Source: Carettochelys insculpta
Lineage: Eukaryota > Chordata > Testudines > Carettochelyidae
Length of the DNA stretch: 64,000 bases
Reading direction: 5' to 3'
NCBI RefSeq assembly: GCF_033958435.1
Contig: NC_134150.1
Span: forward strand, 38,745,501 to 38,809,500
The notes under the pieces were generated by a model. That model was not told the DNA's origin. It saw only the letters and a list, made by a program, of their open reading frames with translations, and ran no database searches. Below are positions 10,766 through 21,178 of this stretch, piece after piece. Every line of letters begins with the position of its first letter. The first letter of the stretch is position 1. The translations under genes and the position numbers were made by a program.

Positions 10766-13700
10766 GTAAGTCACTTTAAACTTGTCACCTCCTTGCCAGG
10801 CGCGCGTGGGAACTTTTGCCCGGTGAAGCCGTGAGAGGGGCTTGTGCGGGGGGGTGGGGATTTGGCTTTCACAGTTCAGCGCTAGCAACTGGGCAGATGC
10901 GCCGGGCTGGTGCCGTTTTCTTGCTTGTCAAAATAGCCCAAAGGCCAGAGAATGCGGGGTGGGGGGGGGGAACCACCTATCTGATTCAGTTCTGCTGCCT
11001 GGTCTGGGCTTTGCAACGTATCTTCACCCAGGGAAAAGCCTCCCCCCCCCCCCGCTTCTGCTCAGATTCGCTTGTAAGGGGGTTGTGAGAATTTAATACC
11101 TTTTAAAAGGAAGATAGATACGGATCGGGTTTCCGAGCTCTCCGTGCGCGTTATTTGCAGCCTGTCGCTATTAGCCCGCAGGACGCCTCACACAGCTGTG
11201 ATGCCACCAACAGGGATCCCCCTCCCCTCCAACCACCACCATTTTCCCCTTGCAAAACTCAGAAGCAAGCTTGGGGTAGCAGGGCTGCTGTGGCCGCGGG
11301 AAAAGAGACGTATTTCTGCAGCTCAGGGCACATAGCGCAGGGGGCCCGCGCGGCGGGTGGTGTGGAAGTGTCCTTGTAACATGCTAACAATTAAAAACAA
11401 GTGAAGCATCGATGCAACTTAGGCGCTGCGGATTTTTTCCCCCCCTCTTCCTGGCTGGTATTTCACGGTTGGTAAAATGACCTGAGCTGCGAGCCAGTTA
11501 AAAAAGCTCTCCAGTAAATAGCCTCGGATCAGGGCTTCGGATGCAGGATAATCCACATCTGACTGCAATGTTCTCTGTTTCCATATGGCCTTCTTCCCCC
11601 GCCCCCCAGCCATAGAAATGTTCCCACATTTATACAGACAAGGGTCCGTCCCCCAGTGCAGAAAATCCGCCCCCCCCCCAAACTGGGAGACACGTGGTTG
11701 AAAATACCATTAGATACCAGAAACGTATAGAGCCAAAGGAAATAGCAAATAGTGTATTGGCAGCGGCTGCTCAGTCTTTTTTTAAATCAGACTTTTCCCC
11801 ACCTCTTCTCCATGAGAGTTTGTCTTCTCTGGCTCTCGAGCCCAAATTTCGGCTGCAGAATAAGGTTCTTAAGTCCATCTTTTATTTCCCTATGAGCCTG
11901 CCCAAACTATTGTTCTCCGTTGCCGTTAGTGGGTTAGGGCTTAAATTATTTTTCTTGAGTCCTTTCAATTATGAAATCGCCTGTGGGTCCGGCACTCCCT
12001 CCCCTTTGCATGAAAGAAACCAGGAATTAACTGCGAACTTAGACCATTCAAAAGGCAAGTGATGCAGTTAAAGTCCAGAATTCTTAACAGGGATGCGCCA
12101 AGTTAAGACTGTGGTTTGCAGGTTGTTTCTGGGGAGCTGATCAGTCCGCATTAAATACATTCCGGCTTTACTGCTCGTGTTGCAATTCCAGTTAAAATGG
12201 TGGTGGTGATGGGCACGAGAAAGCATCTCGATTACAGAATCCGAAAAATATAATTATCTGAAGCAAACCCGGTTTTCTTTCGATGGCCTTAACGAAAGAG
12301 TTTTCTTTAACAGAAAATAATCTTTTCTTAATTGCTTGCTTTGCTGTCCCCAGTGACTTTTGGGCCCGTATATCTTGTTTCCGATGTATTTATCTGCTAA
12401 ACTTACTTTTTAAAAAAGTTATACTCCACCCCGTGTTTCCTAGGCCTAGCTTTGGGAAAGGGGGGGGAAATTACATCGTTTTCTGTGGTAAGCTAGCCCG
12501 TCTGTTTGGTAAATAACAGATTTTTGGCAGGAAAGGCCGAAAGGTGATTTATTGTATCTAGCGCAGGGATTTTATTTTACAATAAATTAACCCTTAGCGA
12601 TTCACTGGGCTTATAAAGATGCGCGATGTAAGGAACTGGGTCGCTTCAGTGGGTTGGTGGCTAGAAAAAGTCAAAAATGGCTCAAAATACAACCAAGGCA
12701 AAGAGGACATAAAAGTTTCTTAGTCTCAAAGGCTTGCCCTGGAAAAAATGGGAGGCTGGTTAATCATCGGGGCAGATGGATTTCCTGCAGCAAGCAAACT
12801 AAAATGCAAGCTCGCCCCTCGCCTCTGGCCTCTCTAGAAACTAGATGGGGAAAATATCAGCCGGCGCAATCATAGTCCCTTCCAAACCCGGGTGCAGCTT
12901 GCCCGGCAGACCCATTAAAAGCCCGCCTGGCGGGCCTGCAACGTGTCTCTTTTCTACCTCCCCCGCTTTGGGGCTGAAAACCAACGTCCAGAAGCCTTTC
13001 CCCTGAAAAAAACCCGGCGGTGTTTTGTGTAAAAACAGCCAAATCTGCGCTCCCTTCCTTTTCCTGCGCGGAAGGGATTTTTCCGAGCTAATTGCTTAAG
13101 TGAACGCGACTCTGCGACAGGCCCGCCTGTAACCCGAGCGGGGAAGTGGATATAGGCAGCATTGTTGCAAGCCGGCTGGGCAGTAGGGTGCCGCTGCTCT
13201 CAGAGGCCCGTGTGTTTATCCGCGCGCAGACCACCCATGGAGCGGGCAGAGCCAGGCGCGCGCCCTTCTGTCGGCGGCCCCTGCTTTTCATTAACACCAG
13301 GGCTTGCAGCCGGAGGAGCCCGGCCCCCGCTTTCCGCAGGCTCCTCGCTTGAGCCCGGTGCAAACCGATCTCTAAACGTTTACATAAGGTCGGAGGGGAG
13401 GGCGTGATGGGGAGGGCGGACTCAGCCCGCGGGTGGCAGAGGGAGGGCGGCGTGTGGGTCGCTCGGAAACAGGCCGGCCCCAAAGGTGGTGACAGGAGCG
13501 GGGGGTGGGAAGCTCCTCGGTAGCTCATCTCTGCAGGAACCTGCCCAGGCGGAGGGCGAGGCCAGCTCGCTCCCCGGCCCACCTTGGAAAGCTCAATGCA
13601 CGTGGGAAGGTGCAGCCACTCGTGCGAGGCGGGGGTGGGGGGAGGGGTCCTAGCAGGAGTTTGGGGTCACCCCCCAGAGTTTTAGCTTCTCCTGGTAAGC

Positions 13701-14023
13701 GGGGGGGGACGGCACAGAAAACAACCAACCAACCACACAACACAAACATACAAACACACAAACGGAGCAGGACAGGGACGTAGGGACTACGCACGGCGCG
13801 TTGCTGATTTCCCTGCAGACCAGCCCGGGCAGCTGGGGGTTAAACAAAGGCCGGGCGCGGCAGGCTATGGGAGGCAACAGGCGACAGACGCAGGTCGGTG
13901 CTCTGCCGGCGCAACCAGGGCAGGACTAACTCGAGCCAATCCCGGGTCCTGTTCTGCTTGTGGAAAGTCACCCAGCGCGCAGGGCCTACTTCCAGCCCCC
14001 TCTCAGAATCTCCTTGACCCTTG
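10766..14023. other. FOXF1 upstream flank, no coding gene seen
   Basis: GC-rich to mixed single-copy sequence with homopolymer runs. The AT-rich segment 12100-12620 has short AT runs but no recognised repeat. I see no domain-bearing frame. A GLI-type site is listed separately. In mammals this side holds FENDRR and long-range FOXF1 lung enhancers, so regulatory content is expected but not demonstrable here. Confidence 0.5.
13229..13237 (+). promoter_or_regulatory. Exact GLI-type binding site GACCACCCA
   Basis: A perfect match to the GLI consensus, about 3.65 kb upstream of the FOXF1 start codon in GC-rich unique sequence. FOXF1 is an established Hedgehog/GLI target. A 9-base motif is expected roughly 0.5 times by chance in 64 kb on two strands, so this alone is only suggestive. 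One other exact copy lies at 51299-51307. Confidence 0.35.
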
Positions 14024-14432
14024 GCTGTGTCTACAGGGGCATCCTCTTTGGACAAAACGGGACTTTTGGCGACAAAACTCTCCCGGCCTCCACGCTCCTG
14101 CTATGGTTACGTTGCGCCAACCGCCCCAGCAATATGCAAATAAAGGGTCTTGAAAATGCAAATAGATGCTCATTTGCATGTTTGCTTGCCGACAGAGGCT
14201 GCTGCCGACAGAAAAAAGTAGCGTAAAGGTGCTCCCCGTCTTTGTCGTCAACCTCTTATGCCTGGAAAAAAAACAGGCGTAAGAAGCTGCCGACAAGGGC
14301 GGGGTGTCGCCGGCGGAACCACATTTACACCGCTTTTTGCTTCTGTCGGCAGCAGCCTCTGTCGGCAAGAGAATATGCAAATGAGCACCCACTGGCATTT
14401 TGCATACTGCCGGGGAGTCGGAGTCACCGTAG
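14024..14432. mobile_element. MITE with long internal inverted repeat and octamers
   Basis: The left end reads GGCTGTGTCTACAGG, matching the terminus of copies at 29820 and 50052. The right end is degraded (GTAGCC near 14429). Inside, 14167-14223 and 14331-14387 form an imperfect 57-base inverted repeat containing CTGCTGCCGACAG. Four exact ATGCAAAT octamers lie at 14134, 14156, 14172 (reverse) and 14375. It has no coding capacity. Confidence 0.65.
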
Positions 14433-15411
14433 CCTCCCTGTGTGCAAAATTCACGTTTTCCACCTCACAACGCCTAGCGACTGCCACCAAGGGTGGTGCA
14501 CCACTGGCTGTCCACCTGAGGACGGTGTTCGCATGGTTTTCCTGGACGCAGTTAGACGCCCCCACGGGCTAGCGTCCTACAGCTGCAGCGCAGCCACGCG
14601 TGGGATTTTCTAAGGGGAAATTCTCAAGCTGGGGCACGGTGACATCGCCGGGGGTTTAGGGGAGCGTGAGAATCGAACCTGAGTTTTTGTGTGTGTTGGC
14701 GGGGGGGGGGGGGGGAACTTTACACCACTTACACCGAGGTGAGTTTCTGGTGGGGCGTTAGCTGCCCAGCCGCGGCCTTTGCTGCCTGCTCTCAGCTCTC
14801 CGCGAGGAACAAGTTCAACCTTTGCTCAGCAAACCAAACCAAACCAAAAAACCCACAAAAAAACCCGCATTGTGCTTCTCAGCAGCCGGGCCCCGCGGTT
14901 GCCCCACCGCGCACATTTTCCATGACGTCCTTGGGTGAAATATTTGACAGCATTACAGCGCAGGAATTTACAGCCCCCTTCGGCGCAGGATTTTTCTGGG
15001 CTGCTGCTGGCAGGAACAGTCCCGGAAAGCGAAACCAGTTTGCAGGGAGCGGAACCTTCCAACCCTCTGGAGACCCGATTCGCGCTGGCTGCCTGCGGGG
15101 GGAGATCGTCCCGGTGTATTTCTCTCCTGGGGCGGGCGGGGGGACTCCAGTGTTGGCTTCCAGCAGCCGCTGCCTGGCTGGGACTCAAAGCTGGGTGGAA
15201 ATAGCCCCTGTGTGCGTTGGGCTGGCGGGGAGCGTTTCACCAGGCCAGCTCCGCAGCGTGCCAAGGTGTTGCTGACCTGCGCCAGGGAGAAGGGGCGAAG
15301 GCCTGGCTCTCTATGGGCCCAAACCCCCTCGATTTGTGCAAGGCCACCCCTGCACCCAGCGTGAAGTGAATCCGAGCGGGAAGGCTCCGCTGGGTGACAG
15401 TCTCTAAGGCA
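14433..15411. other. Non-coding stretch upstream of FOXF1
   Basis: GC-rich unique-looking sequence with a run of 15 G at 14701-14715. Open frames here carry no recognisable domain. No repeat identified. Confidence 0.4.
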
Positions 15412-15552
15412 GTGGTTCCCAGCCTTTGCACGAGGGGGAACCCCCACCGATCCCCTCCCTACCGTTCCCGGACCCCCCACCCCATCCAAGCCAGTTCCAT
15501 GCCAGTGAAAAAGGAACCGCCCCCTAGATTTCCCGACAGCGGTTGGTAACAT
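15412..15552. mobile_element. Short hAT-type MITE
   Basis: The left end GCAGTGGTTCCCAGCCTTT is a classic hAT non-autonomous terminus. The right end (CAGCGGTTGGTAACATTG) is its degraded inverse. I did not find a clean 8-base target duplication. Confidence 0.5.
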
Positions 15553-17730
15553 TGTCGGAAGAGATTCAATCTACAACTAATAATTGGTTGTAACTTTGCA
15601 GTTTATTGAAAACTTCCTTTCGATGATCATTTTTACTTAGCTCCCCCCCCCCCATCGCCCGCGCCCCGCAATACCCTCGCTGGGAACCCATTCTGCCCCC
15701 CAGCTGAAACTGAGTGCCAGCGGGATCGGGCCCTCCCCTGAGCCTGCAGCCGGTGCTTTTTCTGATGCAACGAATTCCTCCCTCCCCAGCCTCAGCAGAC
15801 GGCACTTCTGGGCGCCCTGGCCTAGCCCCAGTCGGTTTCAAAAGGCGCTTTGTGCAGGACTTCCAGGCTGGGGGAGTAGCCTCTGATTTGGGACGGAAAA
15901 GCGCTGCGTGCCACGGAGGTATTGGCGGAGCTATCAGGCAGTTGCATGCAGAGAAAACAAAACTCTGTGAATAGTCTGAGAGAGAGAGAAATCATCCCGC
16001 ACCTAACCTCCTCATTCCTGCGCCGGGCTTGCCTCAGGGGCGCTCTTTTACGTGTGATCTTGCAGTCCTCTCTCAGGCAAAGCTCCCAGCGACCCGGTCC
16101 GCCCTGCGCAGGGATCTTTCCCGTTCCACCCCTGCAGCGGGACGTGTGCGTTGGGCTAGAAGCCCGTCCCGAAACACCCGCGCTGCCCGTGATTTTGACG
16201 CTATTTTCAGAACGAGCTGCTTCAGCGCTGCGCACGCACCGTGCCTAAACGGGGCGGTCACGTTTCGGGAGATGCACTGGCATAAAAGAGGCTTGATGGG
16301 AATAAAAGACGTGTTTATAACCCCAGAGTAGCGCACCGACACGTTTAGTCGCAAGGCAAGACGCGCGCACAACCCACGCGAGTCTTAGGTGCCGCGGACT
16401 GGAGCAGATACGTGATTTCGGTTGCGCTCCTCCACGCGCCGAAGGGAAATAACGCGGAGGGAGTTAAACGGGTTGCGGAACTAAGATTAAAATAGCATCC
16501 GAGTCGGGGGCTGGGCGCTTCTTCTTGTGGCCCGACCAACTCCGAGCCTTTGGGAGCCAGCCTGCATCAGCTGCAGCGTCCCACCCCAGAAGTTGGCTTC
16601 AATTGATTGTCAAGCTGTGCCTTTCTAATCCAGACGCGTTTGCAATGTCCGAGTCCACATCTTAGGTAGCTGGACAGGGACAAAAGTAAACGGGAAAATT
16701 AATCAAGGACGGAGGATTTTTACCTCGTGCAACTTTGGGACACAGCTTTATTTGTAGTGTGGGGACCAGGGAAATGGTTTGAATTGTTTTGTGGCACGAC
16801 CCCCCCTCCTCCCCCCCCTTACCAAAGCTTGCACCGTTTCGTGGTTTTAAAAATCCTGCGCTGTAGGGAGAGTGTGGGACGAAAAGGAAAACGCAGTTAA
16901 GAGAAAGGAGATAAAAAAACCCACTCTTAATCTGCATGGGAAAAGCATTCGTCCCTGCGTTTGGCATTCTGCGCAGGGTAGCTTTTTCTGCTAAATAGAG
17001 AGCATGGTGGGATACAGAAAAAGTCATATAACCAAATGGGTTACAGAAGCTAATCTCGGGAGCTCATTTACATGGACTGTAATTGCTCTGTTTGCCAAGA
17101 AGAGGCTTCCTTCATTTTAATACCGAATTGATTAATAAACACCCAAATAGAGCCTCACGCGTAAATTCCATATCGGAGTCCAGGAGATCGGTGTATCTGT
17201 GCAGACATGGGGAACTCGCAATATGACTTTGGAGGGTGAAAGGAGGTAAGGGTTATGTGTCTGTGGCTGATCAGAGAAAATCAGACCCGAGTTTCTGATA
17301 GCTGAGGCATTGGTCCAGGGTTGAAATATAAATCGCCAACTCTGAGCTCAACCGCGCGCTGATTGTCCCGACTGGGAGAGCATCCCGGCATGCTCATGTT
17401 CCGAGCCGGGCGGCTCCCTTTGCCGGCAAGACAATAGGACGTCATGACCTGGTTCTCGTGCAAAGGTGGGTCGGGAACAGGCTATGTAGCAGCCACAGTC
17501 AGTGGGTTAATATCAACGAGACGCCGCCCGTGAGGGCTTCTGTAGAGCTCTTTAACCGACTTCGAAGCTAAGAGCTCTGCGCCTTGATCGAGTCAGTAAA
17601 TCTTCTGCCGAGTCTGCCATTCGAGGGAAGAGATGGCCTCCTGACCCGTGACTGGGAGTCCCTGGGCTTTTAGAGGGGAGCAAATACATTACAGCAAACT
17701 TTGACCTCTCTCACCATTGTCTACTGGTTG
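15553..17730. other. Non-coding stretch, possible enhancer DNA at 17020-17190
   Basis: No gene or recognised repeat. Most of it is unique-looking. The segment 17020-17190 is AT-rich with intact transcription-factor-like words, including ATAAACA (forkhead type) and TAATTGC (homeodomain type). Confidence 0.4.
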
Positions 17731-17850
17731 AGGGTATGTCTACACAGCAGCCTTACTTAGAAATATGCTATTTCAGAAGAGCTATTCCAAAATAGATAAT
17801 TTCCAAATAGCTTTGCTGGGTAGCTCTACCCCTAATTCCCAGGGAAGGTA
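17731..17850. mobile_element. Partial GTCTACAC-type MITE
   Basis: Begins GGGTATGTCTACACAGCAG, like the left end of the copy at 61247. It has the same TTTCAGAA / TTCCAAAATAG block as that copy. The right end is missing where the next MITE begins. Confidence 0.55.
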
Positions 17851-17880
17851 TTATTAAAAAGAATGCCCATAAAATCGTAT

Positions 17881-18273
17881 GGGCTACAGCTACACTGAAG
17901 AGTTTTGTCGACAAAACTGGTGGAGCAGCCATACACAAAATGCATTGTCTGCACTTTTGCCAATAACCGTTTGCCTCTCCCAGATGAAGAACAGCACTTT
18001 TATCAACCAAGTGTTGAAAATAAAGCTGTGTGGGTGTTCTGGTGGGGGGGGCCTTGTGTTCACAGACAGGGCTTCCAGTTCACCCCCCCGGCCCTGTTTG
18101 CTGAGCTTAAGGTCCATCGTTCTGTCGAGAGCGGGCTGGTCAGCCCGGCCCTCTCTGTCGACGGAGTTGATCGCTCTTTAGCGGCTGGCCACACTCTGTC
18201 GATAGACGTTTTGTTGGCATATCTCTTCCCACCAAAATGTCTGTCAACAGATGCTTCTAGTATAACTGTAGCC
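17881..18273. mobile_element. MITE with GGCTACAG termini and TAT duplication
   Basis: The left terminus GGGCTACAGCTACACT (17881) and right terminus ending ACTGTAGCC (18273) are inverted copies. TAT lies on both sides (17878-17880 and 18274-18276). Interior blocks TTTTGTCGACAAAAC and TGTCTGTCAACAGA are typical of the element. A 3-base duplication fits PIF/Harbinger-type MITEs. Confidence 0.6.
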
Positions 18274-18769
18274 TATGGATGGGGAAGTCCTGTGGTCCAA
18301 CAACAACCAAAGAGCCTTTCCACACGCAATCGTGTCCAATCAAACCTCTCCAGTTACCTGCGTAGCAGAAATTCTCTTTTTCAGTCCAAAATCCACAGTT
18401 AGCAGAACATTTCTAGATGAGATGCGTTAATCCTAAAGCATCTGTTGGGTCCCTAGGCTGCCAACATCTACATATGGGATGGAATGAAATACACTCCCAT
18501 GAAATCTTAATTAAAACCTTTTCCATGCTCCAATTCAAACCCTTAAAGCAAATACTCTATCCTCCACCTCTCTTTTCTTATAATAGGTAGGTGGTTAGCT
18601 ACTATAATTTGTAAAAAGTTTAGTACCCTTAAGTCCAAGGAAGTGTGTGGAATGACACAAAACTATATTGTTCCAATAAACAGATACAATGCACTCTCTT
18701 GGATGGATAAGGATGGTAGAGTGTTTTGAACTATAACACGGTAATCACGCACAAATAACCAACATCTGG

Positions 18770-19207
18770 ACAGATGTTTCTGTCAGAAGAGATTTTTCTG
18801 ACAACATGTCTGTTAACAGAGTGTGGCCCTACACTAAAGTGGATCAAAAGAGCAATTCACTCTGCCTGGTGGCTCTCTCGACAACACAGCCAACTGGAAG
18901 CACAGTAGTAGGCATCCTTCAGTCTGCACAGACTCTGGATCGCGCCCTTTGAAGTTTCAATTGAGCAGACAGGGCTAGCCGGTGTCCCAGAAGCCCTGTC
19001 TGTCCACAAAAGGCCCCACCCAGAGCATCCACAGAGTTTTTTTGTCAAATGAATCTGTCCACAAAGACACTCTTCCTCATCTGGGACAGACAGAAAGTTG
19101 CTGGCAGAAGTGCTGAGTTTCGTAGGCACACTGTAGACAGAATGCATTTTGTGTGGTGGTTCCGCCAGTTCTGTCGGCAAAACTCGCTAGTGTAGCCAGA
19201 GCCTTAG
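18770..19207. mobile_element. Related degraded MITE
   Basis: The right end (GCTAGTGTAGCCAGAGCC near 19188-19205) and left end (GTGTGGCCCTACACTAAAG near 18821) are diverged inverted termini of the same group. Interior TCTGTC/CGACAA blocks are shared with 17881-18273. Confidence 0.5.
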
Positions 19208-20670
19208 GCAGAATGATGACCCTCTCATCCTCAGTCCGATTCTGACTTAAGACTTGGCTTTTCAATGGATCCAGCCTTGGTGATGTCCCACTAATCACTG
19301 GGAAATCTGTGCCAACGCTCCTCATCTAAGGACCACTGATCAGCCAGGGCCGAGCGTCTTTGACGCGGGGTGATTGCCACTGACGAGAAGAGGAGGAAAT
19401 CAATCGATCCGTCGGAAAGGACGAGGATGGAAGGGGCCTTATACTGCAGATTCCCACACAGGTAGGCTTGTCGGCACTCCACGTGCCGTCTGCTCCCCTG
19501 GCTTGTCAAGGAGCGGATGCTGAGCCACACAGAAGTGGCGAGTCCAAGGTCAAATTCTGCCGGGGTCCACCGGATTAGGGGGCAGAGTAAAGGTTATTCC
19601 CTCCGAGTCAGAGAGTCCTGGACATGAGTGGCGTGGGCTGCATCGCTCACTGAGGACCCCTTGTCTTTGGGTCCCAGCCGGAATGCCAATGCTATGCTGA
19701 TGGTTTCTCCGTCTGCCAAACGGGAGTAGCAAACCCTCTCCCCGGGACCGGCTGGTTAGTTACCCGTGCGGAGCCGGGATCATTTACAGCACTGTGAGCA
19801 TGGAGGTGTAACTCGCTGTTATTTTGCTGGGATGAAGGTTGGCAGGATCCCTACATGGTCCCTCGGGCGCGATTCCATTACTCCCCCCACCCCACTTTGA
19901 ACAATTTCGCTCAGCCCTGCAGGTGGAAATACTTTTTCGGCAGCAGAACTAGCAGCTACCCGAGGCTGAGCCTACAAGGCTCAGCCCGGCGGGATGGCCG
20001 CTGAGTTTCGCGACTGGTCCACCTCCCCAGAGGCCCCAGGATCGGGCCCCTTACCTGGCCCTAATCTCTGCGGCAGCGGCCCCACTCGAATCCGTGCCTA
20101 GAGTCCCCTTGATTTCAAGCGGGCCGGGCGATCGGGGCGCAGGTCCGCGCACGGAACTGGCTGACAGGGCGATACACAGGACTCGATACTGTTGGGATTG
20201 GAGACGATAGCGACGCACCCACCTCGAGTGAGGGTCGCTGGTGTCGATTGTACAGCCCTTTGCCTTCGAGGGGGTGATTGTTCCGCCTCCTGGCGCCCGC
20301 GGTCAGCTTCGGCGTTAAACGAGAGGCAGCAACCGAGGAAAAGCAGGAGAACTCCGGGCGCCGTTCTACGGTGTGACTCCTGCAGAACGTCCTTGGACAC
20401 CAGCGCCCTGCGCCGGGACCCTCCGTTTTCTCTGCTGTCCTCCGTCCCTAAGCCTCAGCGATGGTTCCACGGACATCCACCCCAGCGACGAGGCTCCCAC
20501 CGCCTCTTCCTTACCTATGGCTTCGGCTTGATTCCCGCCTGCACCATTGCTCATAGCAACAGGCGGCAGCCCGCTGCTCTGACCGGCTGGGTCCCCGGGC
20601 GTTTTACCCCTCAGTTTTAGCAGTTAATTACAATTGAGGGTAACTGTTCTGTGCAAACACAGTGTGTGAT
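19208..20670. other. Non-coding, CpG-rich toward 19960-20600
   Basis: No gene domain found. CpG content rises in 19960-20600 without an associated exon that I can support. A small regulatory island is possible. Confidence 0.35.
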
Positions 20671-21129
20671 AGGCACCTGGCCCCGGGCTGTAGGGAACTA
20701 GAGAAGCAATGCTGGTGAGACATCGAGCAAGTCTGCACAATCATATTGTTCGTTTCCCACACAAATATTATATATTATATTATACTATAATTTGTATAGT
20801 GTTTATAGTATAATATAATATAATATAATATGTATAAGGTTTAATATAATATAATATAATAAACCCTATACAAATAATATAACATAATATAATACACCCT
20901 ATACAAATATATTATATTATATTATATTATAATTTGTATAGGGTTTATTATAATATAAATTAATATCATAATAAACCCTATACAAATTATAATATAATAT
21001 AATATATTTGTATAGGGTGTGTTATATTATATTATATTTATAGGAAATGAACAATATGATTGTCCAGACTTGATCGATTTCTAACCAGCATTACCTCTGT
21101 AGTTCCATACAGACCGGGGCCATGTGCCT
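20671..21129. mobile_element. AT-rich foldback element
   Basis: The flanks 20671-20758 and about 21042-21129 are inverted copies of each other, roughly 86% alike (AGGCAC...GTGCCT at the tips, with CAATCATATTGTTC inside). The 280-base centre is made of TATAA-type units and at least five copies, in both orientations, of AACCCTATACAAAT. The whole stretch would fold on itself several ways. There is no coding capacity; it may be a MITE or a foldback transposon. Confidence 0.7.
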
Positions 21130-21178
21130 ATAATATAATATAATATAATATAATATAATATAATATAATATAATATAC
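21129..21178. repeat. (TAATA)n pentanucleotide repeat
   Basis: About ten tandem TAATA units directly abutting the right end of the AT-rich foldback at 20671-21129, and made of the same pentamer as its centre. Confidence 0.9.
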
